Positions 28,832 to 37,322 of a stretch of 64,000 nt of DNA are shown piece after piece. Source of the stretch: Salinibacter sp. 10B (lineage in GTDB: Bacteria > Bacteroidota > Rhodothermia > Rhodothermales > Salinibacteraceae); contig NZ_MQWC01000004.1 of NCBI RefSeq assembly GCF_002954405.1, positions 3,636,565 to 3,700,564 of the forward strand, written 5' to 3'. How positions within the stretch are numbered: the stretch's first letter is position 1; each line of letters opens with the position of its first letter. The position numbers were made by a program, and so were the translations under genes. The notes under the pieces were generated by a model. That model was not told where the DNA came from and ran no database searches. It saw nothing but the letters and a program-made list of their open reading frames with translations.

Positions 28832-31524
28832 TGCCTGACGCCACCCCTGCGCTTGCCTCGATGAGCAAGGCCTACGATCCGTCCGATATTGAGGAGAAGT
28901 GGTACGACTATTGGGAGGAGAACGGCTACTTCGAGGCCGATGCCGACAGCGACGCCGATTCGCATGTGATTATGATGCCGCCCCCGAACGTCACGGGACG
29001 GCTGCACATTGGGCACGCGCTGCAGGACTCCATTCAGGATGCCATCACCCGTATTCGCCGAATGCAGGGAGAGGAGACGCTGTGGATGCCGGGGCTCGAT
29101 CACGCAGGCATTGCCACGCAAAATGCTGTGGAGGGCAAACTGCGCGAAGAGGAGGGCCAGACCCGCCACGATCTCGGGCGCGAGAATTTTGTAGAGCGGG
29201 TGTGGGACTGGAAAGAAGAGTACGGCGACATCATCCTCGACCAGAAACGGAAGCTGGGGGACTCCTGTGATTGGAGCCGCCAGCGCTTTACGATGGACGA
29301 GGGCTTTACACGGGCCGTGCAGGAGGTCTTCGTCCAGCTCTACGAGGAAGGTCTCATCTATCGGGGGGACTATCTGGTGAACTGGGATCCTGAAAATGAG
29401 ACTGCCCTTTCCGACGAGGAGGTCGAAAACGAAGAGCGCCAGGGGCACCTCTGGCACGTCCGCTATCCCCTGAAGGACGCAGGCGAGGAGTACGTGACGA
29501 TTGCGACGACGCGTCCGGAGACGATGCTGGGCGACACTGCCATTGCGGTGAGCCCGGACGACGAACGGTATCAGCATCTCGTGGGCAAGACAGCCATTCT
29601 GCCGCTGCTGAACCGCGAAATTCCGATCATTGCCGACGAGCGGATCGACAGCGAGTTTGGAACCGGTGCGCTCAAGGTCACGCCGGCCCACGACGAGACG
29701 GACTTCGAGATTGGGGAGGATCACGACCTCGAGAAGATCACCATCATGAGTCCGAAGGGGGCAATCAATGAGAACGGTGGACCCTACGAAGGACTCGATC
29801 GCTTCGAGGCACGCGACAAAATTGTAGCAGACCTGGAGGAGGAGGGCCTGCTGGTAGAGGTCGAGGACTATATGATGAGCGTGCCCATCTCTGAGCGGTC
29901 GGAGGCGGTGATTGAGCCGCTCATTTCGCGGCAGTGGTTCGTGGAAATGGAGCCGCTGGCGGAACCGGCGATTGAGGCGGTCCGCGAAGGGGAGATCGAG
30001 TTCTTTCCCGACCGCTGGGCAAATGAGTACTTCCGCTGGATGGAGAACATCCGCGACTGGTGCATCAGCCGTCAGCTGTGGTGGGGGCACCGGATTCCGG
30101 TCTGGTACTACACCGACGAGAACGGGGAGGCCGACCCCGATCAGGGCTACGTGGTGAGCATCGACCAGCCGGAGGAGGGCATGGTGCAGGAAACCGACGT
30201 GCTCGACACCTGGTTCTCGTCCTGGCTCTGGCCCTTCGCTACACTCGGCTGGCCGGAGGAGACCGACGACCTGGAGAAGTTTTATCCGACCGATGTTCTC
30301 GTGTCGGGCTACGACATTCTCTTTTTCTGGATCGCCCGCATGATCATGGCGGGCTACGAGTTTACGGGCGAGCCGCCGTTCAAGAACGTCTTCATCACCG
30401 GCATGGTGAAGGACGAGCAAGGCCGCTGGATGTCGAAGAGTCTCGGCAACGGCATCGATCCGCTGGAGATGGTGGATCAGTATGGGGCCGACGCCACGCG
30501 CTTCACGCTCACCCTTCTCTGTGCACAGGGGCAGGACATCAAGCTTGCCCCTTCGAAGTTTGAGATGGGCCGCAACTTTGCCAATAAGATCTGGAATGCC
30601 TTCAACGTCTTCGGGCAGTTTATGGAGACGGACGATGAAGGACAGCCTACAGCGTCGTATGAGCGTACGCGCTCGTTCGAGGAGCTGGAGCTGGTGGAGC
30701 AGTGGATGCTGCATCGCCTCAATACGGCGGTCGAGGACATCGACGACTCCCTCGACCGCTATCGCCTCAACGAGATTGCGGAGCGCGTCTACGACGTCTT
30801 CTGGCGCGACTACTGCGACTGGTACCTGGAGCTCATCAAGCCTCCCCACGGCGAGGAGATGAGCGAGGAGAAAATGGCCCTGGCCACGGAGATCTACGAG
30901 ACGCTCCTCAAGCTTCTGCATCCCCTCATGCCGTTCATTACGGAGGAGTTGTGGTGGAAGGTGCGGCCGCGCGAGGAGGGAGAGGCTTGCATCGTGGCTG
31001 ACTGGCCAGAGGCCGATGTAGCCCTCATGGACGAAGAGGCAGCCGAGAGCTTCGAGCTCATCCAGGAGATGATTTCTGGTATTCGTGGTATCAAGAGCGA
31101 TTACGGCGTGGGACTGGGGCACGAGATTGATGCGACGGTGAGTGTGCCCGAGCGGGCTGATGAGTTGGTCAAGACGGTGCGCCAGTACGCCGACTACTTC
31201 GATAAGCTGGCCAGCGTCACGAATTTGACCGTCGAACCGGGGGCGGAGAAGCCGAAGGCCAGCGCCTCGGTGGTTGTGGGACGCTGTGAGGTGTTCGTTC
31301 CGCTGGCTGGCATGATCGACCTCGAACAGGAGCGGGAACGGCTCCGAAAGGAGATCGACGAAAAGGAAGACTTCCTCGAAAGCGTCGAAAAGAAGCTTAA
31401 CAATCCGCAGTTCGTAAACAAAGCCCCCGACGAGGTAGTGGACCGGGAGCGTCAGAAGAAGGAGGACGCAACCGCCGAACTGAAACGTCTACGGAGCAAT
31501 CTGGAAGATCTCCAAGAGGTGTAA
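28828..31524 (+). CDS. valS: valyl-tRNA synthetase
   Basis: This 898-residue class Ia synthetase has the HIGH signature in PPPNVTGRLHIGHAL near residue 60 and the KMSKS-type signature GRWMSKSLGNG near residue 533. The editing domain lies between (TTRPETMLGDTAIAV). It ends in the ValS coiled coil (LEQERERLRKEIDEKE onward). It charges tRNA-Val. ATG 28828 and 28831 are adjacent; ATG 28861 (MSKAYDPSDIEEKWY) is equally plausible as the conserved start. Confidence 0.96.
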   Translation: MMPDATPALASMSKAYDPSDIEEKWYDYWEENGYFEADADSDADSHVIMMPPPNVTGRLHIGHALQDSIQDAITRIRRMQGEETLWMPGLDHAGIATQNAVEGKLREEEGQTRHDLGRENFVERVWDWKEEYGDIILDQKRKLGDSCDWSRQRFTMDEGFTRAVQEVFVQLYEEGLIYRGDYLVNWDPENETALSDEEVENEERQGHLWHVRYPLKDAGEEYVTIATTRPETMLGDTAIAVSPDDERYQHLVGKTAILPLLNREIPIIADERIDSEFGTGALKVTPAHDETDFEIGEDHDLEKITIMSPKGAINENGGPYEGLDRFEARDKIVADLEEEGLLVEVEDYMMSVPISERSEAVIEPLISRQWFVEMEPLAEPAIEAVREGEIEFFPDRWANEYFRWMENIRDWCISRQLWWGHRIPVWYYTDENGEADPDQGYVVSIDQPEEGMVQETDVLDTWFSSWLWPFATLGWPEETDDLEKFYPTDVLVSGYDILFFWIARMIMAGYEFTGEPPFKNVFITGMVKDEQGRWMSKSLGNGIDPLEMVDQYGADATRFTLTLLCAQGQDIKLAPSKFEMGRNFANKIWNAFNVFGQFMETDDEGQPTASYERTRSFEELELVEQWMLHRLNTAVEDIDDSLDRYRLNEIAERVYDVFWRDYCDWYLELIKPPHGEEMSEEKMALATEIYETLLKLLHPLMPFITEELWWKVRPREEGEACIVADWPEADVALMDEEAAESFELIQEMISGIRGIKSDYGVGLGHEIDATVSVPERADELVKTVRQYADYFDKLASVTNLTVEPGAEKPKASASVVVGRCEVFVPLAGMIDLEQERERLRKEIDEKEDFLESVEKKLNNPQFVNKAPDEVVDRERQKKEDATAELKRLRSNLEDLQEV

Positions 31525-31526
31525 GC

Positions 31527-31554
31527 GAGGCCCTGTCGGCCAAGAACAGGCCTC
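31527..31554 (+). terminator. hairpin after valS
   Basis: Arms GAGGCC-C-TGT and ACA-GGCCTC form a 9-bp stem with one bulge directly after the valS stop. No T tract follows, so termination is only suggested. Confidence 0.4.
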
Positions 31555-31679
31555 CGGGGGCAGAACCGACGTGTATTCGCCAGGCGGGGATTGTCTCGGG
31601 CTACGTGCGGACTCTGCTTCGCTCCACAACACAGTGCTTGCCCTTCCCCCAGTCCTCCCCGTGGTTCGGGGTTCAATGT

Positions 31680-32033
31680 ATGATACGCCGACTCCTTGCT
31701 TCGCTCCTTCTACTGATCGTTGGGATAGGAGCCGTTGCGTGTGGCGGGGAAGGGGCACGTGGGGGAGCCAATATACAGGTGATTGAGCCTCGACTTGTCC
31801 GGTCGCCAAGTGGTAGGCGGGCATTTTCGGGCACACTGGTCAACGCGGGACGTCAGCCTGTGAGCATTGCGCAGGTGGACGTGGCCCTCTACGATGACAG
31901 TGGGTCGCCCGTTGAAACCGTCCGGATTGAGGTGAAAGATGTGTCGGCGCGGGACTCCGTTGACTTTAGCGGGACCATCGATTCAGACAAATCCTTTCAC
32001 CAGGCGCAAGTCAAGAGCATCCTAACGCCGTGA
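31680..32033 (+). CDS. FxLYD-domain lipoprotein
   Basis: This 117-residue protein has a lipoprotein signal peptide with lipid Cys 21 (IGAVAC). A single small beta domain follows (FSGTLVNAGRQPVSIAQVDVALYDDSGS), which fits the FxLYD family of secreted domains. The function is unknown. ATG 31680 gives a proper signal peptide; a longer frame starts at 31605. Confidence 0.75.
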   Translation: MIRRLLASLLLLIVGIGAVACGGEGARGGANIQVIEPRLVRSPSGRRAFSGTLVNAGRQPVSIAQVDVALYDDSGSPVETVRIEVKDVSARDSVDFSGTIDSDKSFHQAQVKSILTP

Positions 32034-32640
32034 CGGGGGGACATCTCGTTCTGTATCGGACAGGTTGGTCAGGGAGGACTGTGGGAGGCACTTACACGAG
32101 TGGTGCTATTGAAAAGCGAAGCGTCAGGGCTTTGAAGTAGCTCCTTCCAGGAAAACGGCACCTTCGTTGCTTTTGGAGATGGCCTGGATGATGTCCATTT
32201 CTCTCGGGGGAGGAGATGCACATGTCTATCGACATATTATAGCACAACGCGTTCTCAGAGGGGCAGTTGTCGTTTCCTCTTGTGCGTTTCGAAGCATGAC
32301 CCGTATACGCTCCCTCTGTATCGACATTTGAAGAAGAGAGCTGTGTATAGGGGGCGCGTGTTTGGGGCGAGGAGTCCACATTTCGGGGGAATGTCGTGAG
32401 ATTGTCGTTCTGGATACAGGAATTGTCACAAGATCGCGGACGAGAGTTCGTTTCTTTGCGGGTGTATTACACCACACATGTTTCGTTGAGGCCGACGACG
32501 CACAGAGCATTCGAGAAAAGTATTTCCTGGTGAGGACGCAGGCGAACCTGAGCAGCAGCCGTAGATGAGGCTCACGTTCGTGCGTTAGAAACCGGAAGTG
32601 GGGATGGCCTCCATCCGCTTTCACGAACTCTCCTCCAGAG
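32034..32640. other. 607-base intergenic region before the receiver/AraC regulator
   Basis: No supported gene is seen on either strand. Minus-strand frames here lack family signatures, and the longest overlaps the next gene. The short palindromes GGTGT-ATT-ACACC (near 32459) and TGTC-TATC-GACA (near 32222) are of uncertain value. It may hold the regulator's promoter. Confidence 0.45.
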
Positions 32641-33498
32641 ATGACACTTGTACCAGCAACAGTCCTCGTTGTAGAGGACAACGATGAAATGCGCGCATTT
32701 CTTCGTCGGCAGCTTGTGGATCACTATCGTGTGATCGAAGCGGCCAGTGGGGATGAGGCGTGGACCCGACTCCGGGAAGAGCGGCCGGATCTCCTGCTCA
32801 GTGATGCCGAGATGCCGGGCACGGACGGATGGACCCTGGGGCGCCGAGTCAAAGTCTCTGAAGATCTTCCGTCTATTCCAGTCATTCTGCTGGAAGGTGA
32901 CCCGACTGAACCTCAAGAGGCCGAGGGGGGGACAGCGCAAGACAGAAGAAAGACGGAGCAATGGGCAACTGAGGAGAACGGCACTAGGAGGGATTCCAGC
33001 GAGGGAGTGGCGGTCGCGGGAGGAGAAGCCGTGCAGCGTGAAAGAGCAGCGTCTGCGGCAATGCCGAGTGCCGATGCCGTGCTAAAAAAGCCGTTTGCCC
33101 TGGATGAACTGCAAAGTGAACTGGAACGGTACCTGCCCACGCGAGAGCTTCCCCGTTACGCCGATTCGGCCGGAGAATTTCTAAAAGACGTGATACGAAC
33201 AATTGAGCGTCGTCTCCATGATCCCGACTTTACGGCGGGGGCGCTGGCGAATGCGATGTCCCTCAGTCGGCGACATCTTACCCGACAGTTGAAGGAGGCG
33301 GTGGGGACGACCCCAGCGGCCCTCATCCGGGAGCGTCGCATCGAACGAGCAAAGGCGCATTTTGAGGCCGGGGATACAAAAGTGCGAGACGTGTGCACCA
33401 CGGTTGGTTTCCGATCTGCCTCACACTTTTCTCAGTCCTTTCGGGAGTACGAGGGGTGTTCGCCGACAACCTATATCGAGCGGAACGCGCCCTCCTAG
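32641..33498 (+). CDS. response regulator with AraC-type DNA-binding domain
   Basis: This 285-residue protein has an N-terminal receiver domain with acidic E12-D13, phospho-acceptor D55 (LLLSDAEMPG) and the conserved Lys near residue 149 (LKKPF). The C-terminal AraC/XylS domain covers about residues 178-285 (double HTH; FTAGALANAMSLSRRHLTRQL, CTTVGFRSASHFSQSFREY). The receiver is odd: about 45 extra Glu/Arg/Ala-rich residues sit between the LLEGD strand and the Lys strand. No sensor kinase gene lies next to it. Confidence 0.88.
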   Translation: MTLVPATVLVVEDNDEMRAFLRRQLVDHYRVIEAASGDEAWTRLREERPDLLLSDAEMPGTDGWTLGRRVKVSEDLPSIPVILLEGDPTEPQEAEGGTAQDRRKTEQWATEENGTRRDSSEGVAVAGGEAVQRERAASAAMPSADAVLKKPFALDELQSELERYLPTRELPRYADSAGEFLKDVIRTIERRLHDPDFTAGALANAMSLSRRHLTRQLKEAVGTTPAALIRERRIERAKAHFEAGDTKVRDVCTTVGFRSASHFSQSFREYEGCSPTTYIERNAPS

Positions 33499-33680
33499 TT
33501 GGACGATACGTTCGCCTCATTCGAGGGCAGTGCACCGTGCGCTCTCGATCGAGAATGGTCTCACAGAGACCGTTAGGAACTCTCGTCGTTGCTCCATGAC
33601 ACGTTTGAGGTGATCGTATGCCCGTGGGATCTATCGACGTCGAGAGCCGAAGGATCGGTTAGGAGGCATTTGAAATCGAA

Positions 33681-33715
33681 GCCCCCGCCGGATGCAGTCG
33701 GCGTCCGGCGGAGGC
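33681..33715. terminator. hairpin between the AraC regulator and moeZ (convergent genes)
   Basis: Arms GCCCCCGCCGGA and TCCGGCGGAGGC form a 12-bp stem with one mismatch around an 11-base loop. It lies between convergent genes, so it could end both; no strong T tract follows. Confidence 0.5.
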
Positions 33716-33739
33716 ACGATTGAGGCAAAGACCGGCGCG

Positions 33740-34948
33740 CTAATACTGCGGCACGTTCGGGTCAATCTCGTCGCTCCAGGCAAGCACGCCGCCCGCGAGG
33801 TTTGAGGCCTTGTAGCCTTTTTCCCGAAGCATCTTTGTGGCCTTTGCCGAGCGACCGCCCGAGCGGCAGTGCACGACGACCTCCTCGTCTTTGCTTGCCT
33901 CCAACTCGTCGAGACGCTTTTCGAGCTGATCGACCGGAATCAACTGGTCGGCATCAATGCTTGCGATTTCGGCCTCGTACGGCTCGCGCACGTCAAGCAG
34001 GAAGGGAGCATCGCCGTCGTCGCGGCGCTGCTTCAGGTCGTGGACGGAGATTTCGGGAACAGAATCCTTAGAGTCGGACACGTCGTCGGAAGAACCGTTT
34101 TCAGAACCATCGAAGTTGATGCCGCAAAACGCTTCGTAGTCAATCAGTTCCGTGACCGATGGATCGGTGCCGCAGACCGGGCAGTCGGGGTTCGTCGGCA
34201 CGTTGAGCGTGCGGAAGTTCATCTCCAGTGCGTCCACCATGAGCAGGCGCCCGATGAGCGGCTTGCCGATACCGGTGAGCAGTTTGATGACCTCCGTGGC
34301 CTGGAGCGTGCCGATAAAGCCAGGCAGGATACCGAGCACGCCGCCCTCGGCGCAGGAGGGGACGAGGCCCGGAGGGGGCGGCTCTTCGTAGAGGCAGCGA
34401 TAGCAGGGGCCGTCTTCGGTGGCAAAGACGGAGACTTGTCCCTCAAACCGGAAGATGGACGCGTACACGTTCGGCGTTCCCGTCATCACACAGGCGTCGT
34501 TCACCAGATAGCGGGTCGGAAAGTTGTCGGTCCCGTCCGCGACCACGTCATAGTCGTCGATGATGTCGAGGGCGTTGTCGCTGGTGAGGCGTACCTCGTG
34601 GCGTTCCACCTCGACGTGCGGGTTGAGGTCATGCAGGCGCTCTGACGCCGCCTCCAGCTTGGGACGTCCCACGTCGCTGGTACCATAAAGAATCTGTCGT
34701 TGGAGGTTAGAGGCCTCCACCGTGTCGAAGTCAACGAGGCCGATGCGGCCCACGCCGGCGGCGGCCAGATAGGTGGCCGCGGGTGAGCCCAGGCCGCCGG
34801 CGCCCACGAGGAGGACGGAGGCGTTTTTGAGCTTTTCCTGCCCCTCCTTCCCAAACTCTGGAAGCGTGAGGTGCCGACTGTAGCGCTGCAACTCCTCTGA
34901 AGAGAGGTTGGCCTGTCGCGATTTCGGTTCTGCGGTAGTCGTAGACAT
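33740..34948 (-). CDS. moeZ: MoeZ-type sulfur carrier adenylyltransferase/sulfurtransferase (ThiF-rhodanese fusion)
   Basis: This 402-residue fusion has an E1-like ThiF/MoeB domain with the nucleotide loop GAGGLGSP at residue 49. Its two Zn-binding Cys pairs are CYRC and CPVC. A C-terminal rhodanese domain has active Cys 361 (VVHCRSGGRS). It adenylates the C-terminal Gly of a carrier protein and transfers sulfur to form a thiocarboxylate. It is the last gene of the minus-strand operon cysM-mec-cysO-moeZ. The partner is the CysO-like protein 57 bases upstream; it may also serve molybdopterin synthesis. Confidence 0.93.
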   Translation of the reverse strand: MSTTTAEPKSRQANLSSEELQRYSRHLTLPEFGKEGQEKLKNASVLLVGAGGLGSPAATYLAAAGVGRIGLVDFDTVEASNLQRQILYGTSDVGRPKLEAASERLHDLNPHVEVERHEVRLTSDNALDIIDDYDVVADGTDNFPTRYLVNDACVMTGTPNVYASIFRFEGQVSVFATEDGPCYRCLYEEPPPPGLVPSCAEGGVLGILPGFIGTLQATEVIKLLTGIGKPLIGRLLMVDALEMNFRTLNVPTNPDCPVCGTDPSVTELIDYEAFCGINFDGSENGSSDDVSDSKDSVPEISVHDLKQRRDDGDAPFLLDVREPYEAEIASIDADQLIPVDQLEKRLDELEASKDEEVVVHCRSGGRSAKATKMLREKGYKASNLAGGVLAWSDEIDPNVPQY

Positions 34949-35005
34949 ATGGCGGTGAGTTCAGTACAAAATCCGAGGTCCCAATTTCCCAACTCCCGTT
35001 CGGGG

Positions 35006-35299
35006 TCAGCCTCCGGCGATGGAGGGGACAATTGACACTTCGTTGCCGGGTTCTAGCTTGGTGTCGATTCCGTCGCCAAAGCGCACGTCTTCGTCGTCCA
35101 CGTAGATATTGACGAACTGGCGCAACTCATCATCGTCGTTGAAGAGGTTGTTGGCGAGGTCGGGGTATTCATTGACGAGTGCACGGAGTACCTCGTCCAC
35201 AGTGTTGCCCTCCACCTTCACAGTGCTTTCGCCGTCGGTGGCTGAGCGGAGCGGAGTGGGAATGCGGACGGTGACGGTGGTTGCTTCTGTAGTTGGCAT
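35006..35299 (-). CDS. cysO: CysO-like ubiquitin-fold sulfur carrier protein
   Basis: This 97-residue MoaD/ThiS-type beta-grasp protein ends in the diglycine IVPSIAGG, which is required for thiocarboxylate formation. Typical segments are VRIPTPLRSATDG, NTVDEVLRALVNEYPDL and NIYVDDEDVRF. By family and context it carries sulfur as a C-terminal thiocarboxylate from MoeZ to CysM. The operon holds the Mec peptidase and CysM beside it, as in the mycobacterial pathway. Confidence 0.9.
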   Translation of the reverse strand: MPTTEATTVTVRIPTPLRSATDGESTVKVEGNTVDEVLRALVNEYPDLANNLFNDDDELRQFVNIYVDDEDVRFGDGIDTKLEPGNEVSIVPSIAGG

Positions 35300-35350
35300 G
35301 TCGCGTTGAACGTTGGGTAGATTGGAGATTGGAGTGCTGAGAAGAGCGCC

Positions 35351-35788
35351 TTATGCGGTTTTGGGGGCCGGGAGGGCAATCTTCTCGTGCAGAAACTCGG
35401 AGCGATCCGGGGCGAGGGACCAGGCCGTCAAGTCTTCGGGGACCCCGTCGTTCACGGACACGATGACGTAGGTGAATCCCGGGAAGGTGGCCTCCTCCAG
35501 GTCCGTTTCGGATGGGCGGGCCGGGTGGTCGGGGTGCGAGTGGTAAATGCCCACCACATCGAGGCCCTGCTTACGGGCGGCCTCGTCTGCCTCCCGATAG
35601 TCTTCTGCCGTCAACTGGTAGCGACGCGTCCGGCGTTCGGGCTGCCGGTTTGTAGCGCGCCGCGCCGTGACCACGCGATTTTCGCCGTCGTCGGTCACCG
35701 TGCCGAGCAGAAAGCCACAGCCCTCTTCGGGATAGGCGTCGGCGCCGTGTTGGCGGATGCTTTCGAGAATGTCGTTCGTTGCAATCAT
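35351..35788 (-). CDS. mec: Mec-like JAMM (Mov34/MPN) metallopeptidase
   Basis: This 145-residue protein has a complete JAMM zinc motif: Glu 22 (EEGCGFLLG) and H83-x-H85-x7-S93-x2-D96 (HSHPDHPARPSETD). In the known pathway this enzyme releases cysteine from the C-terminus of CysO after CysM has added it. ATG 35788 (minus) is chosen; the frame upstream to 35878 covers only the repeat at 35819-35885. Confidence 0.92.
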   Translation of the reverse strand: MIATNDILESIRQHGADAYPEEGCGFLLGTVTDDGENRVVTARRATNRQPERRTRRYQLTAEDYREADEAARKQGLDVVGIYHSHPDHPARPSETDLEEATFPGFTYVIVSVNDGVPEDLTAWSLAPDRSEFLHEKIALPAPKTA

Positions 35789-35818
35789 CGGGAATGGTGG
35801 CTGTTTTGAGAAAGCAAG

Positions 35819-35885
35819 TGCGTATTTCGTATTGCGTATCCTCGTGCCATTACCGAGAGCGAAATACGCAACATGCAATACGCAT
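35819..35885. repeat. imperfect inverted repeat built on TGCGTATT-type words, between mec and cysM
   Basis: TGCGTATTTCG (35819-35829) and CGAAATACGCA (35860-35870) are 11-bp perfect inverted arms, with an inner CTCG/CGAG pair. A second word pair follows: GTATTGCGTAT at 35829-35839 and ATGCAATACGCAT at 35873-35885. It lies in the mec-cysM gap and touches the cysM stop. Similar words recur at 47158-47190, which suggests a dispersed repeat family. Confidence 0.6.
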
Positions 35886-36844
35886 TACCCTTCATTCCAA
35901 AAGTCGTCGCTCAGATAGCGCGAGCCGGTGTCGCAGAGGATGGTGACGACGACTCCAGCGTCCAGCGACCGCGCCACGTCGAGTGCCGTTGCCACGTTCG
36001 CGCCGGCCGAAGGACCGACGAGCAGCCCCTCCTCGCGGGCCAGACGGCGGGTCATGGCGTAGGCTCTTTCGGTGGAGCAGGTGCGGTGGACGTCGACCTC
36101 GTCGGGGGCGTAGATGCCGGGGACGAGCGCCGTTTCCATGTGCTTGAGCCCCTCCATGCCGTGCATCGCTGTCGCCGGCTGCATCGCGACGCACTGAATG
36201 GACGGATCGTAGTCTTTGAGGCGTCGGGAGATGCCCATGAACGTGCCCGTGGTGCCGAGGCCCGTGACGAAGTGCGTGATCCCGCCATCGGTCTGATTCC
36301 AAATCTCGGCACCGGTTCCGTCGTAGTGCGATTGCCAGTTGGCGTCGTTGTTGTACTGGTCGGGATAGAAGTAGCGACCGGGATGGGCCTCGACGATTTC
36401 CTTCACGCGCTCCTGGGCCCCGTCGGTGCCCGCCATCGGGTCTGTGAGCAGCAGTTCAGCCCCATAGCTGTGTAGCACCTTCTTTCGCTCCTCCGAGGCG
36501 TTTTCGGGGAGGGCAAGCGTCACGTCGAGGTCCATCGCCGCCCCGATCATGGCGTAGGCAATGCCCGTATTGCCGCTCGTCGCATCGATGAGGGTCTGGT
36601 GCGGCTCGAAGGTCCCGCTCTCCAGTCCGTCCTGAATCATGCGGAGGGCGGGACGATCTTTCACCGAGCCGCCGGGGTTCAAGTATTCCGCCTTTGCACA
36701 CACCGTCACTGTCGACGGAAGATCGTCCGTCACGCCGTCGAGGCGGAGTAGGGGGGTGCTGCCCACATTTTCGATGAGGGCAGACGAAGCCCCCGCGGAT
36801 GCACCACGGGTGGGGGAGGGAGGAGAAGGGACGTCGTAGGGCAT
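35885..36844 (-). CDS. cysM: cysteine synthase CysM (PLP-dependent, CysO-linked)
   Basis: This 319-residue fold-type II PLP enzyme has Lys 62 in NPGGSVKDRPALRM, the substrate loop TSGNTGIAYAMIG and the phosphate loop GLGTTGTFMGISRRL. In a mec/cysO/moeZ operon it is expected to add the sulfur of CysO thiocarboxylate to O-phosphoserine or O-acetylserine. ATG 36844 (minus) is chosen because the Met there precedes the conserved start; the upstream frame crosses the attenuator. It is the first gene after the leader. Confidence 0.92.
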   Translation of the reverse strand: MPYDVPSPPSPTRGASAGASSALIENVGSTPLLRLDGVTDDLPSTVTVCAKAEYLNPGGSVKDRPALRMIQDGLESGTFEPHQTLIDATSGNTGIAYAMIGAAMDLDVTLALPENASEERKKVLHSYGAELLLTDPMAGTDGAQERVKEIVEAHPGRYFYPDQYNNDANWQSHYDGTGAEIWNQTDGGITHFVTGLGTTGTFMGISRRLKDYDPSIQCVAMQPATAMHGMEGLKHMETALVPGIYAPDEVDVHRTCSTERAYAMTRRLAREEGLLVGPSAGANVATALDVARSLDAGVVVTILCDTGSRYLSDDFWNEG

Positions 36845-36872
36845 TGCAGAACGAGAAAACCAGGGGGCAATG

Positions 36873-36905
36873 AAAAAAGCCTCTCGCGGCGGAAACCGGA
36901 GAGGC
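36873..36905 (-). terminator. intrinsic terminator hairpin in the cysM leader (attenuator)
   Basis: On the minus strand, GCCTCTC-CGG and CCG-C-GAGAGGC form a stem of about 10 bp (36879-36905). TTTTTT follows at once (36873-36878), 29 bases before the cysM start. The left arm extended upstream, GCAGCCTCT, is also the exact complement of AGAGGCTGC at 36973-36981 in the leader ORF, giving a mutually exclusive antiterminator. Confidence 0.8.
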
Positions 36906-36940
36906 TGCAGAGTCCAAAACAGTACGTCGGGCGAGAGCAC

Positions 36941-37069
36941 TTATCGTGCGGTAGGAGCACCACCATCTGGACGCAGCCTCTGTGGGAGACACAGACACCG
37001 ACAACAAGCCCCAAACACAGTCGGGGTCGTCGACGCTGCGACCGCAATGATGGAGCGGAGGGGGCTCAT
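36941..37069 (-). CDS. Cys-rich leader peptide of the cysteine operon
   Basis: ATG 37069 (minus) opens a 42-codon ORF ending in TAA at 36941, between the start region and the attenuator. Its centre encodes ACCRCLC (residues 21-27; codons TGT TGT CGG TGT CTG TGT), so four Cys codons lie within six. The antiterminator arm AGAGGCTGC overlaps codons 30-33, just after the Cys run. This is the layout of an attenuation leader peptide: slow Cys decoding would free that arm. No signal peptide or family is expected. Support is architectural, not homology. Confidence 0.75.
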   Translation of the reverse strand: MSPLRSIIAVAASTTPTVFGACCRCLCLPQRLRPDGGAPTAR

Positions 37070-37102
37070 GGAGAGTGAGCTTGGATGACTGCTGTAAACA
37101 CG

Positions 37103-37112
37103 ATTCTTATAA
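37103..37112 (-). promoter_or_regulatory. candidate -10 element of the cysteine operon
   Basis: On the minus strand TTATAAGAAT lies 34 bases before the leader ATG, in an AT-rich stretch. No convincing -33/-35 partner was found, so this is a weak call. Confidence 0.3.
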
Positions 37113-37322
37113 CATCAGGTTGTTTGCCGACGTTCCACAGCCCCGAGGCTTGCGTCTTCTTCGTCACATTCCTAAAAGAAACTTTGCGTATGCGGTGAGG
37201 AGAGGGGGACGCCGTCGGCCGAGAGTTGGAAAATTGAGGAACGAATGAGGGTTCAGTGCAAGGCGTAACGTGCGAGTCGCCCAAAGAGTTGGTTCGGCCG
37301 AAAATCAGCTTGTATTGTAGGT
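37113..37322. other. divergent intergenic region between the cysteine operon and sppA
   Basis: About 210 bases with no gene seen. It must hold the sppA promoter, reading to the right. No palindrome or binding motif stands out. Confidence 0.5.

Noticed and set aside
28690..31122. 810-residue minus-strand frame opposite valS
   Set aside because: It is an antisense shadow of a GC-rich gene with no family match; valS is unambiguous.
32226..32681. 151-residue minus-strand frame in the 32 kb gap
   Set aside because: It has no family signature and overlaps the start of the receiver/AraC gene; composition looks like chance.
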